DNA of 64,000 nt, taken from Luteimonas padinae. GTDB lineage: Bacteria; Pseudomonadota; Gammaproteobacteria; Xanthomonadales; Xanthomonadaceae. Under the pieces are notes generated by a model, which did no database searches, was not told where the DNA came from, and saw only the letters and a list, made by a program, of their open reading frames with translations. Made by a program: the position numbers and the translations under genes. Where the stretch lies: the NCBI RefSeq assembly GCF_014652935.1, contig NZ_BMZT01000005.1, positions 1 through 64,000 of the forward strand, written 5' to 3'. Below, piece by piece: positions 40,786 through 50,042 of this stretch (the first letter of the stretch is position 1; each line of letters starts with the position of its first letter).

Positions 40786-42119
40786 GCCTTCGCCTCCTCC
40801 ACTGGATCGGCCAGCGTGGCCGGCCGCTCGGCGCAGTGCGCCACCGCGCGCTCGATCGCCGGGAAGCCGTCCATGCCGTACCAGAACACCCGCCAGGCCG
40901 CCTGGCGGAAGCAGCCCTCGGATTCCGAGTGGTAGAAGGCGTTGACGCCGTTGCCGTGGCGCGAGCGCCAGAACAGCGTCGGCGTATCCTCGCGCATCAC
41001 CTGCCACACCGCGCGCCCCAGGCCTTCGCCCTGGGCATCGTCAAGCACCGCGAACTTGTCCAGGTAGGGAACGCCGTCGACCTCGGTGAGGATCACCGCG
41101 GTGCGGTAGTTCTCGCTGACATAGGCGCGCAGCAGCGGCGTGCGTTCGAAGTAGTCGGGCAGCAGCGCGCGCCCGAAGGCCGACTCCACCAGCGTGCGCA
41201 GCCGCGGCAGGTCGAGCGCGTCCCAGGACGTGGCCCGCAGCACGCGTTCGCCCCGGCGCACCAGGGTGCCCGAGCCCTTGTGCGTGAACAGCTCGCGGGC
41301 GAGCTGGTCGGGCCTGGTGATCGACACCGACGACGACGGCGGCAGCGCCATCAGCAGGTCGTGCACCTGTTCGATCTTGACCCGCATGCCCGAGTGCAGC
41401 CAGGGCTGCGCCATCAGGTCGTCGTACTCGGTGCTGAGGTTGATCGAGTCGATCACCCGGCCGTCGGGCCCGAGGAGGCCGCCGGTGCCGGTGAGGAAGA
41501 CGATCTTGTAGGGCTGCAGCGTCTTGATCAGCTCGTTGGCGGCCCAGTCGGCGTTGACGTTGACGATCTGGCCGTCGGCGGTCTCGCCCAGCGAAGTGAT
41601 CACCGGGATCGAGCCGGCCTTGATCGCCGCGCCGATGCCGTCGGTGTCCACGCGCACCACCTGCCCCACCAGGCCGTAGCGGTCACGGTCGAGGAACCGG
41701 CACTCGAACACGCCGGACTGGATCGAGGTTGCGCGCACGCCTTCCACCTGCAGCGCCTCGACCAGGCGCAGGTTCTGCTGCCGCATCACCCGGCGCACGA
41801 TGGCCAGGCCCTCGGGGTCGGTGTAGCGCAGGTTGTCGACGGTGCGCTTGGCGATGCCCGCCTCCTGCATGGCCTCGTCGAGCTGCGGCCCGGCGCCGTG
41901 CACCACGATCGGCGTCAGCCCGACCTGCTGCAGGAAGGCCAGCGACGAGGTCAGCGCCTCGAGGTCGTCGCGCAGCACCGCGCCGCCGACCTTGACCACG
42001 GCGAAGCGCTTGGCGTCCAGCTGCGAGAACCGCTTCAGGTATTGGCTGATCTCCTTCGCACTGCCCATGCTCGAAAGCAGTCGGACGATGGTCTGGCGTG
42101 TCTGCGCATGTGCTTGCAT
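40782..42119 (-). CDS. argB: bifunctional N-acetylglutamate synthase/kinase
   Basis: 445 residues. The amino acid kinase domain (about 1-285) has [17 protein letters not shown] and [10 protein letters not shown]; the C-terminal GNAT domain (about 300-445) carries [17 protein letters not shown]-like acetyl-CoA binding ([16 protein letters not shown]). This matches the NAGS-K fusion described from Xanthomonas, giving both the first and second steps of arginine synthesis, normally arginine-inhibited. The start is the ATG at 42119; a GTG at 42155 would draw its codons from the adjoining repeat. Confidence 0.93.
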   Translation of the reverse strand: MQAHAQTRQTIVRLLSSMGSAKEISQYLKRFSQLDAKRFAVVKVGGAVLRDDLEALTSSLAFLQQVGLTPIVVHGAGPQLDEAMQEAGIAKRTVDNLRYTDPEGLAIVRRVMRQQNLRLVEALQVEGVRATSIQSGVFECRFLDRDRYGLVGQVVRVDTDGIGAAIKAGSIPVITSLGETADGQIVNVNADWAANELIKTLQPYKIVFLTGTGGLLGPDGRVIDSINLSTEYDDLMAQPWLHSGMRVKIEQVHDLLMALPPSSSVSITRPDQLARELFTHKGSGTLVRRGERVLRATSWDALDLPRLRTLVESAFGRALLPDYFERTPLLRAYVSENYRTAVILTEVDGVPYLDKFAVLDDAQGEGLGRAVWQVMREDTPTLFWRSRHGNGVNAFYHSESEGCFRQAAWRVFWYGMDGFPAIERAVAHCAERPATLADPVEEAKA

Positions 42120-42136
42120 GGTCTTTGCTTCGTAGG

Positions 42137-42346
42137 TTGCTTTTGTTTTTGCCACGGATGAACGCGGATTTGCACGGATAGAGCAACAGCTTTTTTGGCC
42201 ACGGATTTGCGCGGATCACGCGGATCTGGCTGAGGCGAGCGCCAGCGCCGCGCACAGGCACAACATTCTTCTTTCAATCAGATCTTTCGCATCGGACTTG
42301 CCTCGGCTGGATCCGCGTCATCCGCGTTCATCAGTGGCAGATCTCT
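42137..42346. repeat. family A half-element plus nested A-prime element
   Basis: A left arm (42137-42187, TTTTTGCCACGGATGAACGC ... CACGGATAGAGCA) is followed at 42188-42346 by a second, longer type: TTTTTTGGCCACGGATTTGC ... CGCGGATCTGGC, an interior of about 85 bases, and the inverse ATCCGCGTCATCCGCG ... AGTGGCAGATCTCT. The second unit is similar to 53964-54124. Its right end encodes the argE C-terminus and stop. Confidence 0.78.
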
Positions 42347-43454
42347 TGCTTTTGATGACCCGCGCCACCGAATCGGCATAGCGCTGGAGCTGCTCCAGGG
42401 CCACCCATTCGTCGGCGGTGTGGGCCTGGGCGATGTCGCCGGGGCCGTAGACGATGGCGTCGAGGCCGGCGGCGGAGAACAGCGAGGCTTCGGTCCAGAA
42501 GTCGACGGCGTTGCCGATCGGCAGCTCCAGGGCTTCGGCCAGGTCGCGGGCGGCGAGGCGGCGGTCCTCTGCGGCGGCGGTGTCGCCGGCCGGGAGCGCG
42601 GGGCCGTGGAAGGTGGCGGTGTAGTCGCTGCCTTCGGGCGCCAGGGCGGCGAAGCGGGCGTGCAGGTCGCCGACGTCGTGCGACGGGAGCGGGCGGAAGC
42701 CGAAGCGGACTTCGGCCGCCGGGGCGATCACGTTGGCCTTGATGCCGCCCTCGACGCGGCCGATGTTGAAGCGCAGGCCGGTCAGGCCGCCGAAGCGCTG
42801 GTGGGCTTCGCTTTCGGCCAGCGCCAGCGCATCGACGCCCCAGCGCATGGCCTTGTGCACGGCGCTGGCCGACAGCGCCTGCGCGCCGGAAGCGTGGCCG
42901 GCCTCGCCGTGGAAGCGCAGCTGCACGGCGGCGATGCCGCGGTGCGCGAGCACGGCTTCGCAGCCGGTGGGCTCGGCCACCAGCACCTGGCGGAAGCCGT
43001 GGTCGCTGGCCAGGAAGGCGGCAATGCAGCGCGGGTCGTTGGCCTCTTCGTCGCTGCTGAAGAGGAAGGCGGCGTCGCCTTCGACCGCCTGCGCGGCGGC
43101 GATCAGGGCCGCGGCCGCACCCTTGATGTCGCAGGCACCGAGGCCGATGGCGCGGTCGCCGGTGACGCGCAGCAGGTGCGGATCCGCGCTCCAGGCCGGC
43201 GAATCCGGCACCGTATCCAGGTGCACGTTGAACAGCCGCGCGGGATTCCCACGGCGCGCGAACAGCGACACCGCGCCGGCGCCGTGGTCGGTCACGGTGA
43301 CTTCAAAGTCCGGCAGCTGGGCGCGGATGTAGTCGAAGATGCCATCGGTACCGATCGCACGCGGCGGGTTGCGGGTGTCGAAGCCCACCAGCGCCGCCAG
43401 GTGCTTCAGCACCGCATCCAGCAGTACCCCGCCATTGGCCGCACCCGTGCTCAC
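42318..43454 (-). CDS. argE: ArgE-type deacetylase (probable N-acetylcitrulline deacetylase)
   Basis: 378-residue M20 metallopeptidase-family enzyme. Metal ligands are seen in [21 protein letters not shown] and [11 protein letters not shown], and [11 protein letters not shown] lies at the dimer/substrate region. With an N-acetylornithine carbamoyltransferase alongside, the expected substrate is N-acetylcitrulline, as in Xanthomonas. It starts at a GTG overlapping the argG stop (GTGA). The final residues [11 protein letters not shown] and the stop come from the family A repeat. Confidence 0.92.
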   Translation of the reverse strand: MSTGAANGGVLLDAVLKHLAALVGFDTRNPPRAIGTDGIFDYIRAQLPDFEVTVTDHGAGAVSLFARRGNPARLFNVHLDTVPDSPAWSADPHLLRVTGDRAIGLGACDIKGAAAALIAAAQAVEGDAAFLFSSDEEANDPRCIAAFLASDHGFRQVLVAEPTGCEAVLAHRGIAAVQLRFHGEAGHASGAQALSASAVHKAMRWGVDALALAESEAHQRFGGLTGLRFNIGRVEGGIKANVIAPAAEVRFGFRPLPSHDVGDLHARFAALAPEGSDYTATFHGPALPAGDTAAAEDRRLAARDLAEALELPIGNAVDFWTEASLFSAAGLDAIVYGPGDIAQAHTADEWVALEQLQRYADSVARVIKSKRSATDERG

Positions 43455-44659
43455 GACTTGTTGATTTCCGCCCACAGGGTGCTGCTCATGCCGAACAGCT
43501 TGATGAAGCCCTCGGCCTCCTCCACGCCCCAGTCGGCCGACTGCGCGTAGGTCGCGCCGCTGGCGTTGAGGATGTGCGGCGAACGCACGGCCACCGCGTC
43601 GACGCGGCCGCCGCGGGTCTCCAGCACCACCTCGCCGTTGACCATGCGCTGCGAGGAGGCGAGGAAGGCTTCCAGGTCGGTCTTCAGCGGGTCGTGGTAG
43701 AAGCCCTCGTACACCAGCTCCACCCACTTGCGGCCGATTTCGGGCTTGAAGCGGTTCTGCTGCTTGGACAGCACCGCCTCCTCCAGCGCGCGGTGCGCGG
43801 CCAGCAGCGCGGTGAGGCCCGGCGCTTCGTACACGATGCGGCCCTTCAAGCCGATGGTGGTGTCGCCGGTGTACATGCCGCGGCCGACGCCGTAGGCGGC
43901 GAACATGGTGTTCAGCCGCGCCAGCAGCTTCGCGCCCGGCATCGCCTCGCCGTCCAGCGCCACCGCCTCGCCCTCGACGAAGCGCAGCGAAACCTGCAGC
44001 GGCTCGACCGGCCAGGCGCTGCGCGGCGCGCACCAGCCGCGCGCGCCCTCGCCCGGGGCTTCCCAGCGGTCGATCTCGCCGCCGGACATGGTGATGCCGA
44101 GCAGGTTCTCGTTGATGGTGTAGGCCTTCTGCTTCGACTGCACGCCGAAGCCGCGTTCTTCCAGGTAGGCCTGCTCGTAGGCGCGGGTCTGGGTGTGCTC
44201 CTTCTGGATCTCGCGGATCGGCGCCACGATGCGGTAGTCGCCGCTGGCCTTCACCGCCAGGTCGAAGCGCACCTGGTCGTTGCCCATGCCGGTGCAGCCA
44301 TGCGCGATCGCGTTGGTGCCCAGGTCTTTCGCCCTCGCGAGCGCGGCGTCGACGATCAGATAGCGGTCGGAGACCAGCAGCGGGTACTGGCCCTGGTAGG
44401 CCTCGCCGGCGTGGATGAAGGGCTTCACGAAGCCCTCCCAGATCGCAGGGCCGCCGTCGATGGTGAGGTGGCTGGCCACGCCCAGCTCGGCGGCGCGTGC
44501 CTCGATCGTCTCGCGCTCGGCCGCGCTGACGCCGCCCGTGTCGGCGAACACGGTGTGCACGGCCCAGCCGCGCTCCATCAGCCACGGCACGCAGAAGCTG
44601 GTGTCCAGCCCGCCGGAGAATGCGAGCACGATGTCTTTGGATTCGGATGCAGCGTTCAT
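43451..44659 (-). CDS. argG: argininosuccinate synthase ArgG
   Basis: 402 residues. It joins citrulline and aspartate with ATP. The ATP loop FSGGLDTSF is at the N-terminus and [13 protein letters not shown] binds substrate. The length matches the non-E. coli type (about 400). Start ATG at 44659; the upstream in-frame codons are family B repeat. Lies 152 bases after argF', the gap holding a family B pair. Confidence 0.96.
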   Translation of the reverse strand: MNAASESKDIVLAFSGGLDTSFCVPWLMERGWAVHTVFADTGGVSAAERETIEARAAELGVASHLTIDGGPAIWEGFVKPFIHAGEAYQGQYPLLVSDRYLIVDAALARAKDLGTNAIAHGCTGMGNDQVRFDLAVKASGDYRIVAPIREIQKEHTQTRAYEQAYLEERGFGVQSKQKAYTINENLLGITMSGGEIDRWEAPGEGARGWCAPRSAWPVEPLQVSLRFVEGEAVALDGEAMPGAKLLARLNTMFAAYGVGRGMYTGDTTIGLKGRIVYEAPGLTALLAAHRALEEAVLSKQQNRFKPEIGRKWVELVYEGFYHDPLKTDLEAFLASSQRMVNGEVVLETRGGRVDAVAVRSPHILNASGATYAQSADWGVEEAEGFIKLFGMSSTLWAEINKS

Positions 44660-44690
44660 GTCTGGGTTCTCTGGAAATCGCCTGCAATCG

Positions 44691-44771
44691 CCTGTAGGAG
44701 CAGCTATAGCTGCGACCACAAGAGCAGGACGGCGTCGGAGGAGCGGTCGCAGCTGTAGCTGCTCCTACAGG
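44691..44771. repeat. family B REP-like inverted pair (CAG variant)
   Basis: CCTGTAGGAGCAGCTATAGC then TGCGACC, a 27-base loop, then GGTCGCAGCTGTAGCTGCTC then CTACAG. It lies between argG and argF', inside the arg cluster. Confidence 0.88.
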
Positions 44772-44811
44772 GGGGTGACGGGGTGACGGGAAAGGAATGG
44801 ACGCCGGGAAC

Positions 44812-45828
44812 TCAGCGCCCGGCCAGCGCCTTCATCACCGCCTTCTGCACGTGCAGGCGGTTGCCGGCCTCCTGCACGGCGATGCAGCGCGGTGAGTCCA
44901 TCACCGCGTCGCTGGCCTTGACGTTGCGGCGCAGCGGCAGGCAGTGGCTGAAGACGCCGTCGTTGGTCAGCGCCATCTTGGCCTCGTCGACCATGTAATG
45001 CCGGTACTGGTCGCGGATCGGCTTCTCCGGGCCCCAGTTGCCGAAGTACGGCAGCGCGCCCCAGCTCTTGGCATAGACCACGTCGGCGCCGGCGTAGGCA
45101 CTGTCGATGTCGTGGCTGACGGTCAGCGAGCCGCCGCTTTCGGCGACGTTGTCGCGCGCCCAGTCCATGTAGCGCTCGTCGAGCACGTACTCCGGCGTCG
45201 GGCACAGCAGGGTCACGTCCATGCCCATCCGCGTGGCGATGGTCAGCGCCGAGTTCGCCACCGCGGTGTTGAGCGGCTTCGGGTGGTAGGTCCAGGTCAG
45301 CACGTACTTCTTCCCGCGCAGGTCGCTGCTGCCGAAATGCTCCTGCAGCGCCAGCGCGTGCGCCAGCTCCTGGCAGGGGTGGGTGATGGTCTCCATGTTG
45401 ATCACCGGCACCGTGGCGTACTTCGCGAAGCCCTTCAGCACCCGGTCCTCGCGGTCGACGGACCAGTCGACGAACTTCGGGAAGGCGCGCACGCCGATCA
45501 TGTCGACATACTGGCTGAGCACGCGCGCGACCTCGGCGATGTGCTCCTCGGCCTCACCGTCCATCACCGTGCCCAGCTCGAACTCGATCGGCCAGGCGTC
45601 CTTGCCCGGCTGCAGCACCACCGCGTGCGCGCCCAGCTGGAAGGCGCCCAGCTCGAAGCTGGTGCGCGTGCGCATCGACGGATTGAAGAACACCAGGGCG
45701 ATGGACTTGCCCTTCAGCGCATCGCCGAGCGGGTCGCGCTTCAGGCGCGCGGCCTCGGCGAGCACGGCGTCAAGCTGGGCCCGGGACCAGTCCTGGGTGT
45801 TGAGGAAGTGCTGCGGCGTGGTGGTCAT
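44812..45828 (-). CDS. argF': N-acetyl-L-ornithine carbamoyltransferase
   Basis: 338 residues. Carbamoyl-phosphate motif SMRTRTSFELGAF; HPCQELAHALALQEHFG; LTWTYHPKPLNTAVANS; C-terminal SHCLPLRRN. The sequence is clearly of the Xanthomonas AOTCase type (longer segments VINMETITHPCQ and EKPIRDQYRH), which carbamoylates N-acetylornithine rather than ornithine. First structural gene of the cluster, preceded by an attenuator-like leader. Confidence 0.95.
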   Translation of the reverse strand: MTTTPQHFLNTQDWSRAQLDAVLAEAARLKRDPLGDALKGKSIALVFFNPSMRTRTSFELGAFQLGAHAVVLQPGKDAWPIEFELGTVMDGEAEEHIAEVARVLSQYVDMIGVRAFPKFVDWSVDREDRVLKGFAKYATVPVINMETITHPCQELAHALALQEHFGSSDLRGKKYVLTWTYHPKPLNTAVANSALTIATRMGMDVTLLCPTPEYVLDERYMDWARDNVAESGGSLTVSHDIDSAYAGADVVYAKSWGALPYFGNWGPEKPIRDQYRHYMVDEAKMALTNDGVFSHCLPLRRNVKASDAVMDSPRCIAVQEAGNRLHVQKAVMKALAGR

Positions 45829-45851
45829 GACGTGATCCGTGGAATCGGAAA

Positions 45852-45876
45852 CAAAAAAACCCGGCGCGGGCCGGGC
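45852..45876 (-). terminator. intrinsic terminator in the argF' leader (attenuator)
   Basis: On the minus strand: a 6-bp GC stem CCCGGC/GCCGGG around a 4-base loop, followed by seven T. It ends 24 bases before the argF' ATG and follows a short Arg-containing reading frame, the arrangement of a leader-peptide attenuator. Read-through would depend on ribosome stalling; I have not folded alternative structures by computation. Confidence 0.72.
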
Positions 45877-45909
45877 TTCGGAAGAACGGAATACAGGCGC
45901 AGTCCGGTC

Positions 45910-45957
45910 CTAACCCAGGGAAAGGTGGGCTTCCGGTCGGCGCGCGCGCGAGGTCAT
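45910..45957 (-). CDS. putative arginine leader peptide
   Basis: A 15-codon frame MTSRARRPEAHLSLG with Arg at codons 4, 6 and 7 (CGC, CGC and the less favoured CGA). It ends 34 bases before the leader terminator. In-frame ATGs at 45969 (19 codons) and 46017 (35 codons) are alternatives; 46017 coincides with the predicted transcript start. Arginine scarcity would stall a ribosome in the Arg cluster and could prevent terminator formation. Very short, so evidence is positional. Confidence 0.5.
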   Translation of the reverse strand: MTSRARRPEAHLSLG

Positions 45958-46023
45958 GCCTGCCGCCATGTAGGCGGAGGTCAGCAGACCGTGGACGGTG
46001 GCGCAGGCGTGTTGCATCGCGGC

Positions 46024-46053
46024 AATCTTCCCATGGGCCACGGCGGCCCGCAA
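46024..46053 (-). promoter_or_regulatory. weak candidate promoter for the arg leader
   Basis: TTGCGG (46048-46053) and AAGATT (46024-46029) on the minus strand, 18 bases apart. The hexamers match the consensus only partly (-10 at 3/6). It would place the start near 46017, just upstream of the leader peptide. Low confidence. Confidence 0.3.
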
Positions 46054-46070
46054 GCGGCCGGCGGCCCGGC

Positions 46071-46550
46071 TCACTCGGCGCCGCCGCCGGGCACCACGGG
46101 GGTGACCGCAACCTTGACCCGCAGCCGGTTGCCGGGGTCGTTCGGAAGGCGGGAGCGGTACTTCACCCCCCGCACCACGTAATCCACGTCGTAGGCGATG
46201 GGACGCCGGAACTCGCGCTCCACCGGCACCATGCGGCAGTCCTCGTCGCCTTCGGCGGCCTGGTTCCCGCGGCCCGGCGTCAGCACGTCGCGCACCGCGC
46301 CGACGACGCGCGACAGCCCGCGCCGCTCCTCGCCCTGCTCGGGCGCGACCATCGACGACTGCTCGCAGCGTTCGACCATGCTGGTGGCGCGCAGCGTCTG
46401 GTACACCGGTTCGGCGCGCAGCACCTGCGCATACTCGTAGCGCACGTTCTCCGCCTGGATGACCGTGTGCTGGGCCCACGCCGGTGCCGCCGCCAGCGAC
46501 GGAGCCAGGAGGAGCGGCAGCCACCGCTTGGCGGACAGGAAGGAATGCAT
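46071..46550 (-). CDS. hypothetical secreted protein
   Basis: 159 residues with a signal peptide (LPLLLAPSLAAAPAWAQ). The mature part has two Cys (ERCEQSS and DEDCRMV), the segment VRYEYAQVLRAEPVYQTLR, and a C-terminal beta-rich YDVDYVVRGVKYRSRLPNDP. This resembles the conserved core of UmoD/glycine-zipper-type envelope proteins of Xanthomonadaceae but has no glycine zipper. Function unknown. Divergent from cysS (102 bases). Confidence 0.75.
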   Translation of the reverse strand: MHSFLSAKRWLPLLLAPSLAAAPAWAQHTVIQAENVRYEYAQVLRAEPVYQTLRATSMVERCEQSSMVAPEQGEERRGLSRVVGAVRDVLTPGRGNQAAEGDEDCRMVPVEREFRRPIAYDVDYVVRGVKYRSRLPNDPGNRLRVKVAVTPVVPGGGAE

Positions 46551-46652
46551 GGCGATCCGGGAGTGTAGGCGCTGGCCGCCGCAAAGGGCTGAATCGTGGC
46601 TGTCACGCGCCCCCGCCGGTAGAATCGACGGCCTGCCCAGTGGCCCCAAGGC

Positions 46653-48098
46653 ATGACCCTCAGACTCTTCAACAGCCTCACCCGCCGGGTGGAGGACTTC
46701 CAGCCCCGTGACCCCGCGCGCACGACGATGTACGTCTGCGGCCCCACGGTCTACAACTACGTGCACATCGGCAACGCACGCGGCCCGGTGGTGTTCGACG
46801 TGCTGGCCGCACTGCTGCGCCGGCGCTTCGGCGCGCTGGCCTACGCGCGCAACATCACCGACGTCGACGACAAGATCAACGCCGCCGCCGCCGCGCAGGG
46901 CGTGCCGATCTCGGCGATCACCGACCGCTTCGCCGCCGCTTACCGCGAGGACATGGCCGCGCTGGGCGTGGCGCCGCCGGACATCGAGCCCGAGGCCACC
47001 GCCCACATCGCCGAGATCATCGCCATGATCGAACGGCTGGTCGAAAGCGGCCACGCCTACGCCGCGGAAGGCCACGTGCTGTTCGCCGTAGCCAGCTTCG
47101 ACGGCTACGGCAAGCTCTCGCGCCGCGCGCTGGAGGACATGCTGGCCGGCGCACGCGTGGACGTCGCGCCCTACAAGCGCGATCCCGGCGACTTCGTGCT
47201 CTGGAAGCCCTCCACCGGCGACCTGCCCGGCTGGGACTCGCCCTGGGGCCGCGGCCGGCCGGGCTGGCACATCGAGTGCTCGGCCATGGCCGCCGCCCAC
47301 CTCGGCGAAACCATCGACATCCACGCCGGCGGCGTCGACCTGCAGTTCCCGCACCACGAGAACGAGATCGCGCAGAGCGAGTGCGCCCACGGCGGCGCGC
47401 CCTTCGCGCGCTTCTGGCTGCACAACGGCATGCTCAACTTCGGCGGCGCCAAGATGTCGAAGTCGCTGGGCAACATCGAGAAGGTGCACGACCTGGTGCG
47501 CAAGCACCCGCCCGAGGCGCTGCGCCACGCGCTGATGTCGGCGCACTACCGCCAGCCGCTGGACTGGTCGGACGCCCTGGTCGAACAGAGCGTGCGCACC
47601 CTGGACCGGCTGTACGGCACGCTGCGCGACGTCGACGCATTGCTGGCACAGCACGGTGCGACTGCGGACGGTGCGGCCGTCGCCTCCGCGGACGCCGCGA
47701 TCCCCGACGCCATCGAAGCCGCGCTCGACGACGACCTCAACACCCCGCAGGCGCTGGCCGAGCTGGCGTCGATCGCCGGCAACGCGCGCGTGCTGCGCAA
47801 TGCGATCGCCCAGGGCGAAGCCTCCGGCACCGGCCCGCTGCAGGCGCTGGCCACGCTGGCCGCCAGCCTGCGCGCGGGCGGCCGCGCGCTCGGCCTGCTG
47901 CAGCAGGCTCCCGCGGCGTGGTTCGGCCGGGGCGCGTCGGGCGACGACGACGCCCGCATCCAGGCCCTGGTCGAGGAGCGCGCCGCGGCCAAGCAGGCCC
48001 GCGACTTCGCCCGCGCCGACGCCATCCGTGAGCAGCTCGCCGCCGAAGGCGTGCTGCTCGAAGACACGCCGCAGGGCGTGCGCTGGAAGCGAGGCTGA
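46653..48098 (+). CDS. cysS: cysteinyl-tRNA synthetase CysS
   Basis: 481 residues, class [17 protein letters not shown] combines a zinc-ligand Cys with the HIGH-type motif. Further zinc ligands lie in WHIECSAMA and [18 protein letters not shown] is the KMSKS loop. The C-terminal anticodon/DALR region follows. Five bases before sufE, so a cys/Fe-S pair in one transcript. Confidence 0.96.
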   Translation: MTLRLFNSLTRRVEDFQPRDPARTTMYVCGPTVYNYVHIGNARGPVVFDVLAALLRRRFGALAYARNITDVDDKINAAAAAQGVPISAITDRFAAAYREDMAALGVAPPDIEPEATAHIAEIIAMIERLVESGHAYAAEGHVLFAVASFDGYGKLSRRALEDMLAGARVDVAPYKRDPGDFVLWKPSTGDLPGWDSPWGRGRPGWHIECSAMAAAHLGETIDIHAGGVDLQFPHHENEIAQSECAHGGAPFARFWLHNGMLNFGGAKMSKSLGNIEKVHDLVRKHPPEALRHALMSAHYRQPLDWSDALVEQSVRTLDRLYGTLRDVDALLAQHGATADGAAVASADAAIPDAIEAALDDDLNTPQALAELASIAGNARVLRNAIAQGEASGTGPLQALATLAASLRAGGRALGLLQQAPAAWFGRGASGDDDARIQALVEERAAAKQARDFARADAIREQLAAEGVLLEDTPQGVRWKRG

Positions 48099-48103
48099 CA
48101 CCC

Positions 48104-48547
48104 ATGGACACCCGCACCCTGTTCCCGCTCGAAGCCAGCGCCGCCGAGGCCCAGGCCGCGATCCGCGACGAGTTCGCCTTCTTCGGCGACTGGTCCGAGC
48201 GCTACCAGTACCTGATCGACCTCGGCCGCAAGCTGCCGGAGTTCCCCGACGAATTCCGCACCGAGGCCCACCGCCTGCACGGCTGCCAGTCGATGGTCTG
48301 GATCGTGCCCTCGGGCGACGCCGACCGCCTGGACTTCGCCGCCGCAAGCGATTCGGCCATCGTCTCCGGCCTGGTCTACCTGGCGCTGCGCGTGTATTCG
48401 GGCCGCAGCGCGCAGGAAATCCTCGCCACCGACCCGGCCTACATCGCCGACATCGGCCTGGCGAAGCACCTGTCGCCCACCCGCAGCAACGGACTCGCTT
48501 CGCTGCTCGCCTTCATCCGCGACACGGCGCAGCGCGCGCTGGCGTGA
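48104..48547 (+). CDS. sufE: SufE-family sulfur acceptor
   Basis: 147 residues. The active-site Cys lies in HGCQSMVW, with the typical RYQYLIDLGRKLPEFPDEFR. It accepts persulfide sulfur from a cysteine desulfurase for Fe-S assembly. Neither sufS nor the suf cluster is nearby. Adjacent to cysS. Confidence 0.9.
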   Translation: MDTRTLFPLEASAAEAQAAIRDEFAFFGDWSERYQYLIDLGRKLPEFPDEFRTEAHRLHGCQSMVWIVPSGDADRLDFAAASDSAIVSGLVYLALRVYSGRSAQEILATDPAYIADIGLAKHLSPTRSNGLASLLAFIRDTAQRALA

Positions 48548-48557
48548 GCATGCCGGC

Positions 48558-49862
48558 GTGAGCACGCCAGCGCCCGGAGGCGACGCGCCGGCCAGCCCGG
48601 CCGCGGGCGGAGGATCGCCGCTCCCTGCGCCGGTGGACGACGACCGCCTGGCGCCGCTGCGCAACGGGTCATTCCGCGGCCTGATGGCCTACCGCATCTG
48701 CACGATCATGAGCTACCAGATCGTGGCGGTGACCGTGGGCTGGCATGTCTACGAGCTCACGCGCAATCCGTGGATGCTCGGCCTGATCGGCCTGGCCGAG
48801 CTCATCCCCTACTTCTGCGTGGCGCCCTTCGCCGGCTACCTGGTCGACCACCTGCCGCGGCGCAAGCTCGGCATGGTGGCCTGCATCGGGCTGGCGCTGA
48901 CCCCAGTCGCGCTGGCCCTGATCGCCTCCGGCGTCCTCGGCCAGGTGCGCGTGGGCTGGATCTACGCCGCGCTGGTGCTCACCGGCGCGGTGCGCGCCTT
49001 CCTCGGCCCGGTCTACAACGCGCTGTTCGCGCGCGTGCTGCCGCGCCCGCAGTTCGCGCGCGGCGCCAGCCTGGGCAGCATCGTGTTCCAGTCGGCGATG
49101 GTGCTGGGGCCGGCCGTGGGCGGCGTGATCGTGGGAGCCGCGGGCATGTGGGTGTCCTATGCCCTGGCCGCGGCGTTCGCGCTGGTGGCGGCGTTCGCCA
49201 TCCGCAGGCTGCGGGTCACCGAGCCGGCGATCACCCTGCAGGGCGCGCCGATCTTCGCCAGCATCGCCGAGGGCGCGCGCTTCGTGTTCTCCAACCAGAT
49301 CCTGCTCGGCGCGCTCGCCCTGGACATGTTCGCGGTGCTGTTCGGCGGCGCGATCTCGCTGGCACCGGCCTTCATCCGGGAGATCCTGCACTACGGGCCC
49401 GAGGGCCTGGGCATCCTGCGCAGCGCGCCGGCGCTGGGCGCGGTGGCGATGGGCGTGGTCCTGGCGCGGCATCCGCCGACCCGCCACGCCGGGCGCATCC
49501 TGCTGGCCGCCGTGGTCGGGTTCGGTCTGTGCATCATCGGTTTCGGGCTGTCGACCTCGTTCTGGCTCTCGGCGACCTTCCTTCTGCTGTCGGGCATGTG
49601 CGACGGCGTCTCGGTGGTGCTGCGCTCGACCATCCTGCAGCTGTCCACGCCCGACGAGATGCGCGGCCGGGTGTCGTCGATCAACGGACTGTTCGTGGGC
49701 TCGTCGAACGAGCTCGGCGCGTTCTACGCCGGCTCGATGGCGCGGCTGCTGGGACTGGTGCCGGCCGTGGTGCTGGGCGGCTGCGTGACCATGACCGCGG
49801 CCGCGGTCACCGCCTGGCGCGCGCCCAGGCTGCGGACGCTGGACCTCCGCGAGCTGCACTGA
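48558..49862 (+). CDS. MFS transporter (EntS-like)
   Basis: 434 residues, 12 membrane helices after a Pro/Gly-rich N-terminus. LVDHLPRRKLGMVACIGLAL includes the loop 2-3 motif region, and NGLFVGSSNELGAFYAGSMA resembles the enterobactin exporter (MFS_3) group. It starts with a GTG 10 bases after sufE. The substrate is unknown. Confidence 0.82.
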   Translation: MSTPAPGGDAPASPAAGGGSPLPAPVDDDRLAPLRNGSFRGLMAYRICTIMSYQIVAVTVGWHVYELTRNPWMLGLIGLAELIPYFCVAPFAGYLVDHLPRRKLGMVACIGLALTPVALALIASGVLGQVRVGWIYAALVLTGAVRAFLGPVYNALFARVLPRPQFARGASLGSIVFQSAMVLGPAVGGVIVGAAGMWVSYALAAAFALVAAFAIRRLRVTEPAITLQGAPIFASIAEGARFVFSNQILLGALALDMFAVLFGGAISLAPAFIREILHYGPEGLGILRSAPALGAVAMGVVLARHPPTRHAGRILLAAVVGFGLCIIGFGLSTSFWLSATFLLLSGMCDGVSVVLRSTILQLSTPDEMRGRVSSINGLFVGSSNELGAFYAGSMARLLGLVPAVVLGGCVTMTAAAVTAWRAPRLRTLDLRELH

Positions 49863-49883
49863 TCCCTCGAAAGCCCGCGCTCC

Positions 49884-49954
49884 CCTTGTGGGAGCAGCTA
49901 CCGCTGCGACCTGCCGTTTCCGCAGTCCGGGTCGCAGCGGTAGCTGCTCCTACA
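49884..49954. repeat. family B REP-like inverted pair (CCG variant)
   Basis: CCTTGTGGGAGCAGCTACCG then CTGCGACC, a loop, then GGGTCGCAGCGGTAGCTGCT then CCTACAA. Both arms carry the same altered core (CTACCGCTG), so the change was made in both. Confidence 0.85.
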
Positions 49955-49992
49955 ATGGAGAGCGAGGCGTGGTCGGAGTGGGCGCGGAAACG

Positions 49993-50020
49993 GAAAAGCC
50001 CCGCGCGGGCGGGGCTTTCC
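49993..50020 (-). terminator. bidirectional intrinsic terminator between the MFS gene and dksA
   Basis: GAAAAGCCCCGC / GCGGGGCTTTC forms an AGCCCCGC-based stem with A- and T-runs on either side, so it can end both the rightward MFS transcript and leftward dksA. It lies 23 bases beyond the dksA stop. Confidence 0.85.
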
Positions 50021-50042
50021 TGGCGTCGCGCGAGCCGATGGC

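Noticed and set aside
42120-42155. Upstream GTG start for the NAGS/kinase gene
   Set aside because: The twelve added residues ([12 protein letters not shown]) are translated repeat sequence; the ATG at 42119 gives the family N-terminus.
44660-44719. Upstream start for ArgG (frame open to 44719)
   Set aside because: Added codons are family B repeat; the ATG at 44659 starts just before the ATP loop.
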